Origin: Nectonema munidae
Lineage: Eukaryota; Nematomorpha; Nectonematoida; Nectonematidae
Length of the DNA stretch: 64,000 nt
Assembly: GCA_030549495.1 (NCBI GenBank)
Contig: JAUIRK010000938.1
Coordinates: 65,001 to 129,000 of the forward strand
Reading direction: 5' to 3'
The notes under the pieces: generated by a model
Seen by the model: the letters and a program-made list of their open reading frames with translations, nothing else
What the model was told of the DNA's origin: nothing
Databases searched by the model: none
In this document: positions 60,001 to 62,924 of the stretch, in pieces
How positions within the stretch are numbered: the stretch's first letter is position 1
Layout of the letters: each line of letters starts with the position of its first letter
Program-made: the position numbers and the translations under genes

Positions 60001-62601
60001 AGAATTATTAATTAATTATATTATTGTTAGGCAAAAAAGTCCAAACTGAAAAACTTACAAGTTTCATCCTTACTTGTAGATATGTCAATCATGAATTAGC
60101 ACACGTGTTTGAAGGTTCGCTTAAAAAGTGTATCATTTGTACATCTTTCCAAAATCTAGTTCTATGTAAATAATATTTTTCCAATTTCTCCACTCAAATC
60201 AAAGCTGAAAAATTCTTCTCAAAAATTCTAGCTTCGATTGAAAAAAAGATATTGATCATAAATTTTTGATATCCAAATTCAATTTTATATTTTAAACAGT
60301 CAACATATTGATGTCATCTATGTTCTTCAAGATTGTGAATTTTTTTCCTCCTTACTATACACATCTTTTGTATCATTTCACTTTTAGTATCTTCCAGAAT
60401 GAATATAATTTTCTTCTCCAGGTAAAAATTATATATGGTCATTTATTTTTGATTGTCATACATTGTCAATTACATTTATTCAACTTTTAGAGAATTTTTT
60501 GGACATTTTACAAAGATAATAATAATTTAAACTTTCATTCTTTTATTTTATAAAAGATAGATTCAATTTAGTTTTTAAGTAATTTAAATCCTCTAATTAG
60601 CGGAAATTTTTGTTTTTTTAAGTTAATCACCATTTTATATTTAAAAATCTAATAAAAACATTTGTGTTTTCTTATTGACTTACTATTTATGACTTTAATT
60701 ACCGCTTAAAAAAATATGACCAAATGGCTTTTAGATTTATTTGTGCTTTTTTTTTTAATTCTAGGCCAATTCACCAAAACACAATTATGCAAAAAAAAAC
60801 TTGTTTTTTTACTTTAATAAAACTTTTGCGACAAAGTGTCTCATTGGCTAATTGTCTTTCACCGAAAAAAATAGGAATATTAAAAATTATGATTTTATCA
60901 TAGAAGGAGGTAAACTAGGAAAAAATTCTACAAGGTCAGCGAATAGAATTTATAATTGGACTGAGGTTAGTGTTAAGGTTAAGGGCTCGGGGTTGCTTAA
61001 ATTTTCTTAATAGGAATAAAGATACGGGCAATGCAGTATACGGTTAAGTACGGCATTTTTACTTTATGTCTGTCTTTTTTACCTTGAGATTGTCTTTAAT
61101 AATTTTTTTTTCAAAATTTTGAATTAAACTTGCAGATTAAAAAAATTACATTTTTATTGACATCTTTGCGAATGAAAGACACCTTTTTAAACAAAAAAAA
61201 CACATATAATAGTGCATAAAGTTCAACAAAAATTGTGTATTTTGCAAAATTATCTAATGTATCCTGAACCTATAAATACCATATGTTAGAGGAAAAATTT
61301 ATTTGTTACCCAGATTAGTGAATGTTGATGGAATTGGTCATTTTCAAAGCAGTTAAAAAAAATTTCTACAAATTATTATTCAACTGCTAAAGCAAGAATA
61401 CAAAGATACCAAAATAATTAAGAAAGGCATCCAAGTTACGATAAAAAAAAATTAACTTAAACTGCAAGACGAGAACTGGAAGTAAATGGGACAAAAAGTG
61501 AAGAAACGAGCTCGAAAAAAGACGAATTTAACGTGAAAAAAGACGCACTAAAACTTAAAGCGTAACAATGAAAATGAATGTGGTTAAAAAAAGAACTTAA
61601 AATTAAAAAGGAGAACGCAGATATGGCATATTTAAATGCTTGAATAAAATGAAACGGTTTTTATTTAATGTAATATTTTTTCAAAAAAAAAATTTTTTTT
61701 ACCTCAGAAATGAGTTTCCTTTGAAAATTTTCTCTTTTCCAAAAGAGAGAAGAGTATCTTTCGAAAAATGTGTCATCGTCTTTATCACTGAAAAGGTAAG
61801 AAAAAGAATATGAATTTTAATTTCATTTTTCATGAACTTCTATTCCTTCCAATCATAAAATGAATTTACTTTCTTTCGCAACCATAAATGATTTCTCTTT
61901 TGATTAATAAGAATGTTTTAACAAATTTACTGAATTTCTTTCCTGAAATAGTAGTATAATTTTCTAAACACCTATTCAAAAAATTCTAAATTACTTAACT
62001 AAAAGATAGCACTTTAAAATGTTTTGATCGAACTATAATTAACTTGGAATTGATTAGAAAAGAAGAAAAAAGTGAAAAAACTATATCTTCATTTATCGCC
62101 GGTGCGAATATACATCTCGCGGCTGAGAACAAATTTTCCATTCTGAGTTTTCTGAAACGTAGTTTCCGTAGACCGTGGCAATCGAAAATATTCATATAAT
62201 TTTGAAAATCTATGATTAATTTCTTTTTACATTTAAAGCAGTATTCATTGAGGAATGGGGATAGGAAAGATATCCTTCGTTAAGAATTGCTGAATCAAAT
62301 TTAGGCGCTTTATTTTTTATAGTAAAATTTGTTTATAACAAATCAGGTTAGGACTAAATTTGGGACATCACTTTGAAATGCAAAGTTATTATAGATTCAT
62401 CTCAAAAAAAAGGCAACGATTTTAAAAAAATCTCAAAATAAATTCTAATCTAAAAAAAAACTCTTAAAATTTATTCTCAAAATTTGATAGTGAATTGAAA
62501 ATAATCAAAAAATGATGTTTTACTTTGTTTTAAGACTAAGAGTGATTGTAGAATTTGCATTTTCGAAGAAAAATTTCTTGAAAGAAATACACTTACTTCA
62601 T
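8991..62601 (-). CDS. BAIAP3: BAIAP3/Munc13-4-like protein (C2A-MUN-C2B), 34 exons
   Basis: This gene encodes a Munc13-family vesicle priming factor. Relatives act at the cytosolic face of dense-core vesicles, secretory lysosomes and recycling endosomes and promote SNARE-dependent fusion in response to calcium. Coding exons 5' to 3': 62597-62601, 61703-61787, 59683-59766, 58057-58291, 56795-56950, 50968-51130, 49781-49903, 48344-48422, 44573-44773, 41577-41686, 40435-40552, 39301-39425, 38580-38670, 35833-35877, 35680-35777, 33053-33104, 32591-32626, 29835-29989, 28011-28137, 25940-26014, 24629-24733, 24061-24159, 22382-22432, 21325-21441, 21236-21280 (or from 21234), 19165-19311, 18463-18576, 17778-17833, 17566-17590 (or from 17554), 16407-16494, 13995-14033, 11957-12080, 9253-9479, 8991-9025. 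Phases agree at every junction except exon 25/26. The total is about 1,144 residues, with C2A about 120-330, MUN about 540-950 and C2B about 990-1115. Resemblance is closer to BAIAP3 than to UNC13D as I recall them, for example KEKTLNPVWKEKF and IDIWDHDDE. The gene spans 53.6 kb because its introns are filled with repeats. Exon edges are read by eye, without transcript support. Confidence 0.93.
9253..9479 (-). CDS. BAIAP3: BAIAP3-like exon 33 (C2B calcium loop 3)
   Basis: Encodes SICEEEISAISEDAAPPKK, then LLHFVILDYDNLFHCDFSGE, with three loop-3 aspartates of the D-x-D-x6-D type kept, then an acidic tail segment (NVEDEELEMDTFDS). Acceptor AAATAG is modest, donor C/GTAAGC is good. The stretch is visibly GC-richer than its surroundings. 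Confidence 0.96.
10461..11686. mobile_element. 1.2-kb inverted-repeat element (GTCAAA ... GGCCCAAAAC ends)
   Basis: The left end reads GTCAAAATGGCCCAAAC and the right end, inverted, GTCAAAGCAGCCCAAAAC, each followed by degenerate CCCAAAAC-AAAACG motifs. The interior is AT-rich, with no coding capacity seen. A 130-bp piggyBac-type MITE is nested at 10847-10976. Superfamily not assigned. It lies in intron 32. Confidence 0.6.
10847..10976. mobile_element. piggyBac-type MITE, copy 1 (130 bp)
   Basis: Flanked by TTAA on both sides (10843-10846, 10977-10980), with terminal repeats CCCATTTAAGACCAA and, inverted, CCCATTTAGGACCAA. TTAA target duplication and CCC ends are the marks of piggyBac. The interior holds GCAGACGA three times. 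It differs from the inverted copy at 44963-45090 at about four positions. Confidence 0.85.
11957..12080 (-). CDS. BAIAP3: BAIAP3-like exon 32 (C2B core)
   Basis: Encodes GLSDPFVSIAVLPHNFYTNV and then KTKIAKKTLSPQYDEVFEF, the C2B core with the SDPF loop and the conserved T-L-x-P-x-Y-D-E-x-F strand. Acceptor GTTTTCAG, donor TT/GTAAGT, phase 1/2. Confidence 0.96.
12184..12294. repeat. Short inverted-repeat element, MITE-like
   Basis: TTATCTAACCCA near the left end and its inverse TGGGTTAGATAA near the right bracket about 80 bases. No target duplication was identified. Confidence 0.4.
12640..12790 (-). mobile_element. LINE 3' end (TTCTTCTTC tail)
   Basis: On the minus strand it holds CCTTTGGAAGCTAATCTCAT, then AATAAAGTTCTTCTTCTTC, the usual form of a LINE 3' UTR ending in a short-motif tail. 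The same CCTTTGGAAGCTAA block recurs in direct sense at 15811. Confidence 0.6.
13995..14033 (-). CDS. BAIAP3: BAIAP3-like exon 31 (39 bp, C2B calcium loop 1)
   Basis: Encodes IIGAKDLPPLDRNG between acceptor CTATTTTAG and consensus donor G/GTAAGT, the C2B strand and loop that carries the first calcium-binding aspartate (BAIAP3: LHAADLLPLDANG). Phase 1/1. Confidence 0.93.
14140..14335 (-). mobile_element. Tc1/mariner transposase relic
   Basis: A minus-strand stretch reads RLKVIFRDETKLSCILIMDG and then KYVRKGL, the Tc1-type catalytic region (family: K-V-I-W-S-D-E, then DGR-x-x-VWR). Only this fragment is recognisable. It sits about 100 bases upstream of exon 31, within intron 30. Confidence 0.6.
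15290..15850 (+). mobile_element. LINE relic (CR1/Daphne-like reverse transcriptase C-terminus) and 3' UTR
   Basis: The plus strand reads LNRKALKTFGNLNKFSHSDH and LFWKFGLLKIKHLYNLW, the pattern after the palm domain in CR1/Daphne-type LINEs. It is followed by decayed frames and by a 3' block near 15790-15830 that matches the LINE tail at 12760 in opposite orientation. Confidence 0.55.
16407..16494 (-). CDS. BAIAP3: BAIAP3-like exon 30 (first C2B strand)
   Basis: Encodes ETFGCLEFKVVFNTYSQKLY and IK, equivalent to FGRLSVRCHYEAAEQRLAVEV at the start of C2B in BAIAP3. Acceptor TTTCTTAG, donor A/GTAACT, phase 0/1. Confidence 0.85.
17566..17590 (-). CDS. BAIAP3: BAIAP3-like exon 29 (microexon, 25 or 37 bp)
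   Basis: An excellent acceptor (CTTTGGTTTTCAG) is followed by NEYYEQFC, which continues the helix before C2B. Two donors keep the frame: TGC/GTTTAT (17566) and TAT/GTATTT (17554), differing by four residues. It is required by phase, since exon 28 leaves in phase 2 and exon 30 enters in phase 0. Confidence 0.55.
17778..17833 (-). CDS. BAIAP3: BAIAP3-like exon 28 (linker MUN to C2B)
   Basis: 56 bases, LYENLHDKDICLKIDYFC, corresponding loosely to the segment of BAIAP3 containing RLHKCSTRECIEQFY. Acceptor TTTATTTAAG, donor TG/GTATAT, phase 0/2. Support is mainly order, phase and splice sites. Confidence 0.6.
18463..18576 (-). CDS. BAIAP3: BAIAP3-like exon 27 (MUN)
   Basis: Encodes KFYERLYDFLGILKDFFHGN and GEGLPLKEIKTEQYL, the strongly conserved MUN end where BAIAP3 has FHFTLEALVSFFHAEGQGLP. 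Acceptor ACTTTTAG, donor CTC/GTGAGT, phase 0/0. Confidence 0.95.
19165..19311 (-). CDS. BAIAP3: BAIAP3-like exon 26 (MUN)
   Basis: Encodes LDAEISSISNILIKDNLLII and LKFMLSFIL, a close counterpart of LDEKLALLNASLVKGNLSRV and LEALWELLL in BAIAP3. Acceptor GATCTAG/GCAGTGG, donor GAT/GTAAGA, 147 bases. Confidence 0.92.
19848..20103. mobile_element. hAT-type MITE (256 bp) with perfect target duplication
   Basis: Terminal repeats CAGTTGTGGGATTCAG and, inverted, CAGTAGTGGGATTCAA, flanked on both sides by the 8-bp direct repeat AATATATA (19840-19847, 20104-20111). Terminal motif and 8-bp duplication define a hAT element. No transposase is encoded. It lies in intron 25. Because the flanks are AT-rich, the right-hand duplication merges into an (AT)n run. 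Confidence 0.85.
20290..20440. repeat. Degenerate repeat of a TTCGTTATAA-like motif
   Basis: TTCGTTGTAA, TTCGTTATAA, TTCGTTGTAA, TTCGCTGTAA and TTGTTATAA occur in about 130 bases. Similar arrays belong to short repeats in other arthropods. Element type not assigned. Confidence 0.4.
21236..21280 (-). CDS. BAIAP3: BAIAP3-like exon 25 (MUN; probable GC donor)
   Basis: Encodes VVVASLPPDCSISLL after a good acceptor (ACCTTTCAG). The only GT donor (GC/GTAAAC, exon end 21234) gives phase 2, which exon 26 cannot accept. A GC donor two bases earlier (CTA/GCGTAA, exon end 21236) restores the frame and yields SLLAVERTILFLD. The 21 residues from SLPPDC to FLD then align without a gap with SLSPDS to YLD of BAIAP3. 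A sequence indel is the other explanation. Confidence 0.7.
21325..21441 (-). CDS. BAIAP3: BAIAP3-like exon 24 (MUN)
   Basis: Encodes HAQSKLEYIKFEANDMIGKD and LNILAVRYVDK, the helix preceding the conserved SLSPDS loop in BAIAP3. Acceptor ATTGTAG, donor AAA/GTATGC, phase 0/0. Confidence 0.8.
22382..22432 (-). CDS. BAIAP3: BAIAP3-like exon 23 (51 bp, MUN)
   Basis: 17 codons, VMMRLTVNLLQDKANIR, after acceptor GATTGACAG. The donor CGA/GTTTTT is weak. Placement rests on order, phase 0/0 and helical character. Confidence 0.65.
24061..24159 (-). CDS. BAIAP3: BAIAP3-like exon 22 (MUN)
   Basis: Encodes ICETMNGIVKFKEILSELEE and RIEITECIESIKN, matching LCVVLNNVELVRK in BAIAP3, a conserved MUN helix. 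Acceptor GACATAG, donor AAT/GTAACA, phase 0/0. Confidence 0.82.
24629..24733 (-). CDS. BAIAP3: BAIAP3-like exon 21 (MUN)
   Basis: Encodes IICFADKTYSTVSCERTKN followed by a hydrophilic stretch rich in K, E, D and S. The ICFADK piece corresponds to the C-x-x-x-LFYTELL helix in BAIAP3. The donor AAG/GTTTTT is weak, so the 3' edge is less certain. Confidence 0.68.
24998..25150 (-). mobile_element. LINE 3' end (TTCTTCTTC tail)
   Basis: The minus strand ends with GAATAAATTTCTTGTTCTTC and further TTC units, the same kind of poly(A)-signal-like tail as at 12640-12660. The body is decayed. Confidence 0.45.
25940..26014 (-). CDS. BAIAP3: BAIAP3-like exon 20 (MUN)
   Basis: 75 bases in phase 0/0 encoding VKECFQNIMHQNQLPLYALT and CQMVE, with acceptor GTTTAG and consensus donor GTAAGT. 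Similarity to the family is modest and comes mainly from position and phase. Confidence 0.75.
26226..26340. mobile_element. hAT terminal fragment
   Basis: Begins CAGTAGTTCTCAAACGCGG, a common hAT terminal motif, followed by a GC-richer body (GCGGCCCACATGG). The opposite end was not found, so this is probably a truncated copy in intron 19. Confidence 0.5.
27240..27990. repeat. Degenerate minisatellite, about 60-bp unit
   Basis: A unit like TTTGTTTACAA, then GCCATGCTTGG, then GCACAAAATAGTG, recurs near 27332, 27533, 27593, 27663, 27780 and 27898. Spacings are near 60 or its multiples (201, 60, 70, 117, 118). Isolated units occur at 29678-29715 and, partly, at 32370. The array ends next to exon 19. 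Confidence 0.6.
27445..27500 (+). repeat. About 50-bp segment shared with 33409
   Basis: AGGGATCTGC, GAAATCAATATGCA and GAATCG-AATAATCGCCAAATC-like blocks occur in the same order at 33409-33463. Interspersed repeat of unknown type. Confidence 0.5.
28011..28137 (-). CDS. BAIAP3: BAIAP3-like exon 19 (MUN)
   Basis: Encodes FYFSNWFFYILHSWMLKAKK and LALKRIENII, equivalent to the PFLPAVKLWFQVLRDQAKWRLQGA helix pair. The donor ACG/GTTTCT is weak. Phase 2/0. Confidence 0.8.
28138..29834. other. Intron 18, mostly nothing recognised
   Basis: AT-rich intron with one isolated copy of the 60-bp minisatellite unit at 29678-29715. I see nothing else. Confidence 0.45.
29835..29989 (-). CDS. BAIAP3: BAIAP3-like exon 18 (MUN)
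   Basis: Encodes KLLVNEHTVSSYINERDSLE and then WVELFLALEQINKYC, which lines up with GLFELYLTLADLQRF in BAIAP3. Base composition is clearly less AT-rich than the flanking introns. Acceptor TGTTTTAG, donor GA/GTATGC, phase 0/2. Confidence 0.85.
32053..32190 (+). mobile_element. tRNA-derived SINE, copy 2
   Basis: Lies in intron 17 of the BAIAP3-like gene, on the opposite strand. It has an A box (TGGTTAGATGCTGG) and a B box GGTTCGATCCC (32094-32104), and matches the copy at 5033-5175 up to the CTTCTCGATGAAAA motif. Confidence 0.7.
32591..32626 (-). CDS. BAIAP3: BAIAP3-like exon 17 (36-bp microexon)
   Basis: Twelve codons, IAEEVQNLLKQK, between acceptor TTTATTTAG and donor AAG/GTACAC. It continues the helix begun in exon 16; BAIAP3 has VAEEAW at the same place. 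Confidence 0.75.
33053..33104 (-). CDS. BAIAP3: BAIAP3-like exon 16 (52 bp, MUN)
   Basis: Encodes IINVSCISIVFKQIDKM, equivalent to LNVDVFTLTFRQLERL in BAIAP3. Acceptor TTTTTGTAG, donor ATG/GTATTT, phase 2/0. Confidence 0.82.
33409..33463 (+). repeat. About 50-bp segment shared with 27445
   Basis: Second copy of the block ending GAATAATCGCCAAATC, in intron 15, same orientation as the first. Confidence 0.5.
34390..34870 (+). mobile_element. LINE relic, reverse transcriptase C-terminus
   Basis: Pieces LPKKLERIQRKFTKRVVGAS (about 34.40-34.46 kb) and SIKDWNSLPQNIV (about 34.64-34.68 kb) are the conserved ending of CR1/Jockey-type reverse transcriptases. A 3' UTR-like stretch follows the stop at 34715. 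Broken copy in intron 15. Confidence 0.7.
35680..35777 (-). CDS. BAIAP3: BAIAP3-like exon 15 (MUN)
   Basis: Encodes VNFEMETYLTCYNSLFK, equivalent to DDLQFCYSVYASLFHS in BAIAP3. Another frame of the same bases also looks protein-like (DVLDLLQQLIQN) but its phase fits neither neighbour. Phase 0 in, 2 out. Confidence 0.82.
35833..35877 (-). CDS. BAIAP3: BAIAP3-like exon 14 (45 bp)
   Basis: A 15-codon exon encoding KGIIDWYEQLSMEYQ, matching KRGNREWYDRIL in BAIAP3 at the start of the MUN region. Acceptor ATCTTTAG, donor CAG/GTATAT, phase 0/0. Confidence 0.85.
36190..36470. repeat. Degenerate minisatellite, about 35-45-bp unit, six units
   Basis: A unit resembling TTCTAGGTCCCCTCAAAGAT followed by CATTGGTA repeats about six times with substitutions and small length changes. 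It lies in intron 13. It is noncoding in all frames. Confidence 0.65.
36790..37145 (-). mobile_element. LINE relic, reverse transcriptase C-terminus
   Basis: The minus strand shows ALIKPILEYGNVISCPYYD (37130-37070) and FYRFKRRDMITVYNILHGKM (36970-36910), both textbook CR1-type motifs. The copy is 5'-truncated and broken and lies in intron 13. Confidence 0.75.
38580..38670 (-). CDS. BAIAP3: BAIAP3-like exon 13, with duplicated 3' splice site
   Basis: Encodes CLQFLYAMKLFKRSCPFAKN and LSTEVITALK, equivalent to the KCLGKLQLFQPSFEICPF and ALK segments of BAIAP3. The acceptor TTTTCAG/TTGTCTCC exists twice, 36 bases apart (exon start at 38670 or 38706), because of a tandem duplication. The upstream site would add 12 in-frame residues without a stop. 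Confidence 0.9.
38661..38732. repeat. 36-bp tandem duplication across the exon 13 acceptor
   Basis: ATTGGAGACAACTGAAAA and the following AATATCACAAATA occur twice in a row. On the minus strand each copy contains a full TTTTCAG acceptor and the first bases of exon 13. Confidence 0.85.
39301..39425 (-). CDS. BAIAP3: BAIAP3-like exon 12
   Basis: Encodes SFNGFIENCLVLITNMRIIF and then KAALARLERLL, matching the family pattern in which a helix ending in phenylalanine is followed by a conserved RLE-x-LL motif. The acceptor used (GTTAAG/GAAGCG) has a modest pyrimidine tract. Phase 0/2. Confidence 0.85.
40435..40552 (-). CDS. BAIAP3: BAIAP3-like exon 11
   Basis: 118 bases, phase 2/0, with acceptor TTTTAG and consensus donor GTAAGT. 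It encodes FCLDYNLLLKILQNLDYISE, equivalent to the LDYSYLLGLLEDM segment of BAIAP3. Confidence 0.9.
40845..40985. repeat. About 21-bp-period repeat, locus A
   Basis: Units resembling AAAAAGACAATTTATAACTT lie head to tail, first in minus then in plus orientation. The same unit occurs near 47310-47480, 59010-59120 and 61070-61620. Two units here carry GAGCGTTTAGAA, as at 59.06 kb. Confidence 0.6.
41577..41686 (-). CDS. BAIAP3: BAIAP3-like exon 10
   Basis: Encodes WSGKLPSAAVTILHQHAIQS, matching the family motif in which a W-x-G-x-L stretch precedes a histidine- and glutamine-containing helix. Acceptor TTTTTCAG is good; donor TG/GTTCAT is weak but phase (2) fits the next exon. Confidence 0.88.
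41778..41999. repeat. Fold-back repeat of a 22-bp motif
   Basis: TCAAAGGAGTGACAAATCAAAG (first 20: TCAAAGGAGTGACAAATCAA) at 41832-41853 and a diverged copy at 41778-41799 are matched in reverse orientation at 41887-41908 and 41977-41999. The four copies can form stem structures. It starts about 90 bases upstream of exon 10. Confidence 0.7.
43170..43459. mobile_element. hAT-type non-autonomous element (290 bp) with perfect target duplication
   Basis: Ends CCATTGCGGATCCAAG and, inverted, TAGTGGCGGATCCAG, flanked by the identical 8-bp repeat CCACCCAA (43162-43169, 43460-43467). The interior contains two long C runs (about 15 and 24 bases). It resembles the element at 8507-8824. Intron 9. Confidence 0.85.
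43885..44290. mobile_element. Inverted-repeat element (ACCATTTGGTCTAA type)
   Basis: TTAACCATTGGTCTAA and TTTGTCTAAA near 43.89-43.92 kb are matched in inverse orientation by TTTGGACAAATT and TTAGACCAAATGGT near 44.23-44.26 kb. No coding region inside. Superfamily not assigned. Confidence 0.5.
44573..44773 (-). CDS. BAIAP3: BAIAP3-like exon 9 (last C2A strands and linker)
   Basis: 201 bases in phase 0/0 encoding IPSTGSDFWYELQGRTSRSN and IQGKIHVILMLGTREDRG, the closing C2A strands, then an alpha-helical linker towards the MUN region. Confidence 0.92.
44963..45090. mobile_element. piggyBac-type MITE, copy 2 (128 bp)
   Basis: TTAA at 44959-44962 and 45091-45094 flanks ends CCCATTTACGCCCAA and, inverted, CCCATTTAAGACCAAG. 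It is the reverse complement of copy 1 with about 97% identity, which suggests recent mobility. It lies in intron 8. Confidence 0.85.
45100..47285. other. Part of intron 8, mostly nothing recognised
   Basis: AT-rich. A short direct duplication of ATTCAGAGCTTTAACTGG occurs at about 45696 and 45733. A GC-richer spot around 46640-46680 is unrecognised. Confidence 0.4.
47290..47490. repeat. About 21-bp-period repeat, locus B
   Basis: AAATTGTCTTTTTGAACTTC on the left faces AAAAAAGACAATTTACAACT and further units on the right, so two short arrays point at each other in intron 8. Confidence 0.6.
48344..48422 (-). CDS. BAIAP3: BAIAP3-like exon 8 (end of C2A)
   Basis: 79 bases encoding RYFKQIVQSSRTNEMDDFLG and SVDIFLD, the end of C2A where BAIAP3 reads RYFKQIVKS and DDFLG. 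The donor GTAAAA is moderate. Phase 2 in, 0 out. Confidence 0.93.
49781..49903 (-). CDS. BAIAP3: BAIAP3-like exon 7 (C2A calcium loop 3)
   Basis: Encodes LEDINTETLHIDIWDHDDEA and then AAKKLNQIIGIKGVG. The WDHDDE motif supplies the acidic calcium ligands of loop 3, and the KLNQIIGIKGVG helix is characteristic of BAIAP3-type C2A domains. Acceptor TTTTTAG, donor GTAAAT. Confidence 0.96.
50968..51130 (-). CDS. BAIAP3: BAIAP3-like exon 6 (C2A core)
   Basis: 163 bases encoding a basic stretch (LRKRFSKENIKTTLEKERSR) and then IPAKFIYVTSVKEKTLNPVW and KEKF, the C2A strand that matches BAIAP3 very closely. The intron before it, intron 5 (51131-56794), carries the gypsy fossil and other repeats. Phase 1 in, 2 out. 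Confidence 0.95.
52180..53870 (-). mobile_element. Ty3/gypsy retrotransposon fossil (pol fragment)
   Basis: Minus-strand frames show the back part of a gypsy pol gene in order: end of the reverse transcriptase and RNase H region (about 53.1-53.85 kb, with YHPGIENTVADVLSR and SRA-like pieces), then integrase (52.18-52.56 kb, PPSAWQDVLSESLHAIRSLL and its C-terminal SH3-like part). The copy is old, truncated and broken many times. No long terminal repeats were recognised. It lies in intron 5 in the same orientation as the host gene. Confidence 0.85.
53916..54172. mobile_element. hAT-type MITE (257 bp)
   Basis: Ends CAGTGCCGGATCCACC and, inverted, CAGTGCCGGATTAACATAG. Inner copies of GGCCTGTAGCAG sit near both ends. 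The flanks ATACCATT and ATACACCATT look like an 8-bp target duplication altered by a small indel. It abuts the gypsy fossil. Confidence 0.75.
55625..55815 (+). mobile_element. LINE relic, reverse transcriptase C-terminus
   Basis: The plus strand reads RPVLEYGNVIFANYSISNMK and LPSLYYTTMRNEMITIFNII, the same CR1-type region as at 36.9 kb. At 55806 it runs into a (TAAGA)n microsatellite that looks like the tail of another LINE in antisense orientation. Confidence 0.7.
55806..55920 (-). mobile_element. LINE 3' tail, (TCTTA)n type
   Basis: Read on the minus strand, the end is AATAAATGTCTTATCTTATC and TTATAA. A simple-sequence tail after an AATAAA-like motif is typical of LINE 3' ends. The body upstream was not identified. 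Confidence 0.4.
56795..56950 (-). CDS. BAIAP3: BAIAP3-like exon 5 (C2A, SDPYCMLGI)
   Basis: Begins GLSDPYCMLGIRPKV, the hallmark loop after the first calcium-binding aspartate, then runs into a less conserved serine-rich insert (SSVDNSETQNS to VKKPSQRSFSIT) that varies in the family. Acceptor ATTTTAG, donor GTAAGT, phase 1/1. Confidence 0.95.
58057..58291 (-). CDS. BAIAP3: BAIAP3-like exon 4 (start of C2A)
   Basis: 235 bases beginning KEMLYFEVLYTIKHKIG, a segment conserved just before C2A in BAIAP3 and UNC13D, and ending LHVEIVEARDLEAKDVNG, the first C2A strands and calcium loop 1 with its aspartate. The acceptor is TTTTCAG and the donor G/GTGAGC, phase 0 in and 1 out. A partial copy of its 3' end lies in the preceding intron at 58618-58729. 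Confidence 0.95.
58618..58729 (-). repeat. Partial duplicate of exon 4 and its donor-side intron
   Basis: Minus-strand bases 58729-58697 repeat the end of exon 4 (EIVEARDLEAK) and 58692-58618 repeat the start of intron 4 (original 57975-58056). The donor GTGAGC is not kept. Within the 11 codons the differences from exon 4 are at third positions only, as far as I can read. It lies in intron 3. Confidence 0.75.
58940..59183. mobile_element. Hairpin MITE (244 bp) carrying the 21-bp repeat, locus C
   Basis: Inverted terminal repeats of about 68 bases, starting CCTTACACCATGACTACACA on the left and CCTTACGCCGTGACTACACA inverted on the right, with few differences. The centre holds three units of the AAAAAAGACAATTTATAAC type. 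No target duplication was identified with confidence, so the superfamily is open. Intron 3. Confidence 0.8.
59683..59766 (-). CDS. BAIAP3: BAIAP3-like exon 3 (linker before C2A)
   Basis: 84 bases in phase 0/0, read from acceptor TTTAAG to donor CAG/GTAAAA, encoding a lysine- and glutamate-rich linker ending KIAQSLTPSQ. A competing CAG acceptor four bases further in would break the frame, so the AAG site is chosen. Confidence 0.75.
59895..59970 (-). mobile_element. tRNA-like sequence, probable SINE head
   Basis: On the minus strand it reads GCCCAGATGG and TGGTCAAGTGA (A box, 59970-59953) and, about 40 bases on, GGTTCGATTC (B box, 59920-59911). The spacing suits a tRNA with a long variable arm, but no 3' acceptor strand pairs with the 5' end. 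I therefore read it as a SINE head or tRNA pseudogene, unrelated to the other SINE pair, in intron 2. Confidence 0.55.
61070..61620. repeat. About 21-bp-period repeat, locus D
   Basis: GTCTGTCTTTTTTACC and GATTGTCTTTAA on the left oppose a longer array at 61490-61620 with units such as AAAAAAGACGAATTTAACGT and AAAAAAGACGCACTAAAAC. More diverged than the other loci. In intron 2. Confidence 0.5.
61703..61787 (-). CDS. BAIAP3: BAIAP3-like exon 2 (N-terminus)
   Basis: Acceptor CTTTTCAG and donor GAG/GTAAAA flank 85 bases reading DDDTFFERYSSLFWKRENF, the acidic and aromatic N-terminal segment seen before the C2A domain in BAIAP3-type proteins. It enters after two bases and leaves in phase 0. Confidence 0.8.
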
Positions 62602-62680
62602 TGAAGAAGACTCAAAGTTTAGATTCCGCCATCTTCTATTTCACGTGAAGTGTCGCATATAAAAATACATTCTACATAAT
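62597..62680 (-). CDS. BAIAP3: BAIAP3-like exon 1: 5' UTR and start codon
   Basis: Only five coding bases lie here: ATG at 62601-62599 plus AA, followed by a consensus donor GTAAGT (62596-62591). Joined to exon 2 this gives a start of M-N-D-K-D-D-D, an acidic N-terminus like relatives. The upstream limit is unknown and 62680 is a guess. A six-codon upstream ORF (MAESKL, 62632-62612) with a good initiation context lies just before the main start. No TATA box was recognised. Confidence 0.65.
62612..62632 (-). promoter_or_regulatory. Upstream ORF in the 5' UTR (MAESKL, stop)
   Basis: A six-codon ORF with strong initiation context (A at -3, G at +4) ends 10 bases before the main start codon. In mRNA it could dampen translation of the BAIAP3-like protein. 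It is also possible that transcription starts below it. Confidence 0.4.
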
Positions 62681-62924
62681 GGACATTGGAGTTGTGTATG
62701 TACGCGAAGTAGTAGTTAAGCATGGAATAGAACTGAATCAAAATGTAAATGGGATGACGAAGATCGTGATGATGATGAGGATGATGAAAATAGCGAGATG
62801 TAGTGGTGGAATACGGAATTGAAGCCGTGGATTCGGTAGGAGTGAAGGAGAGGAGATGTTGCTGCCATGCTGGCTGATACTTTTTTAATTTAAATTGTTT
62901 AATTCAATTTCACAAGAAGAGCTG

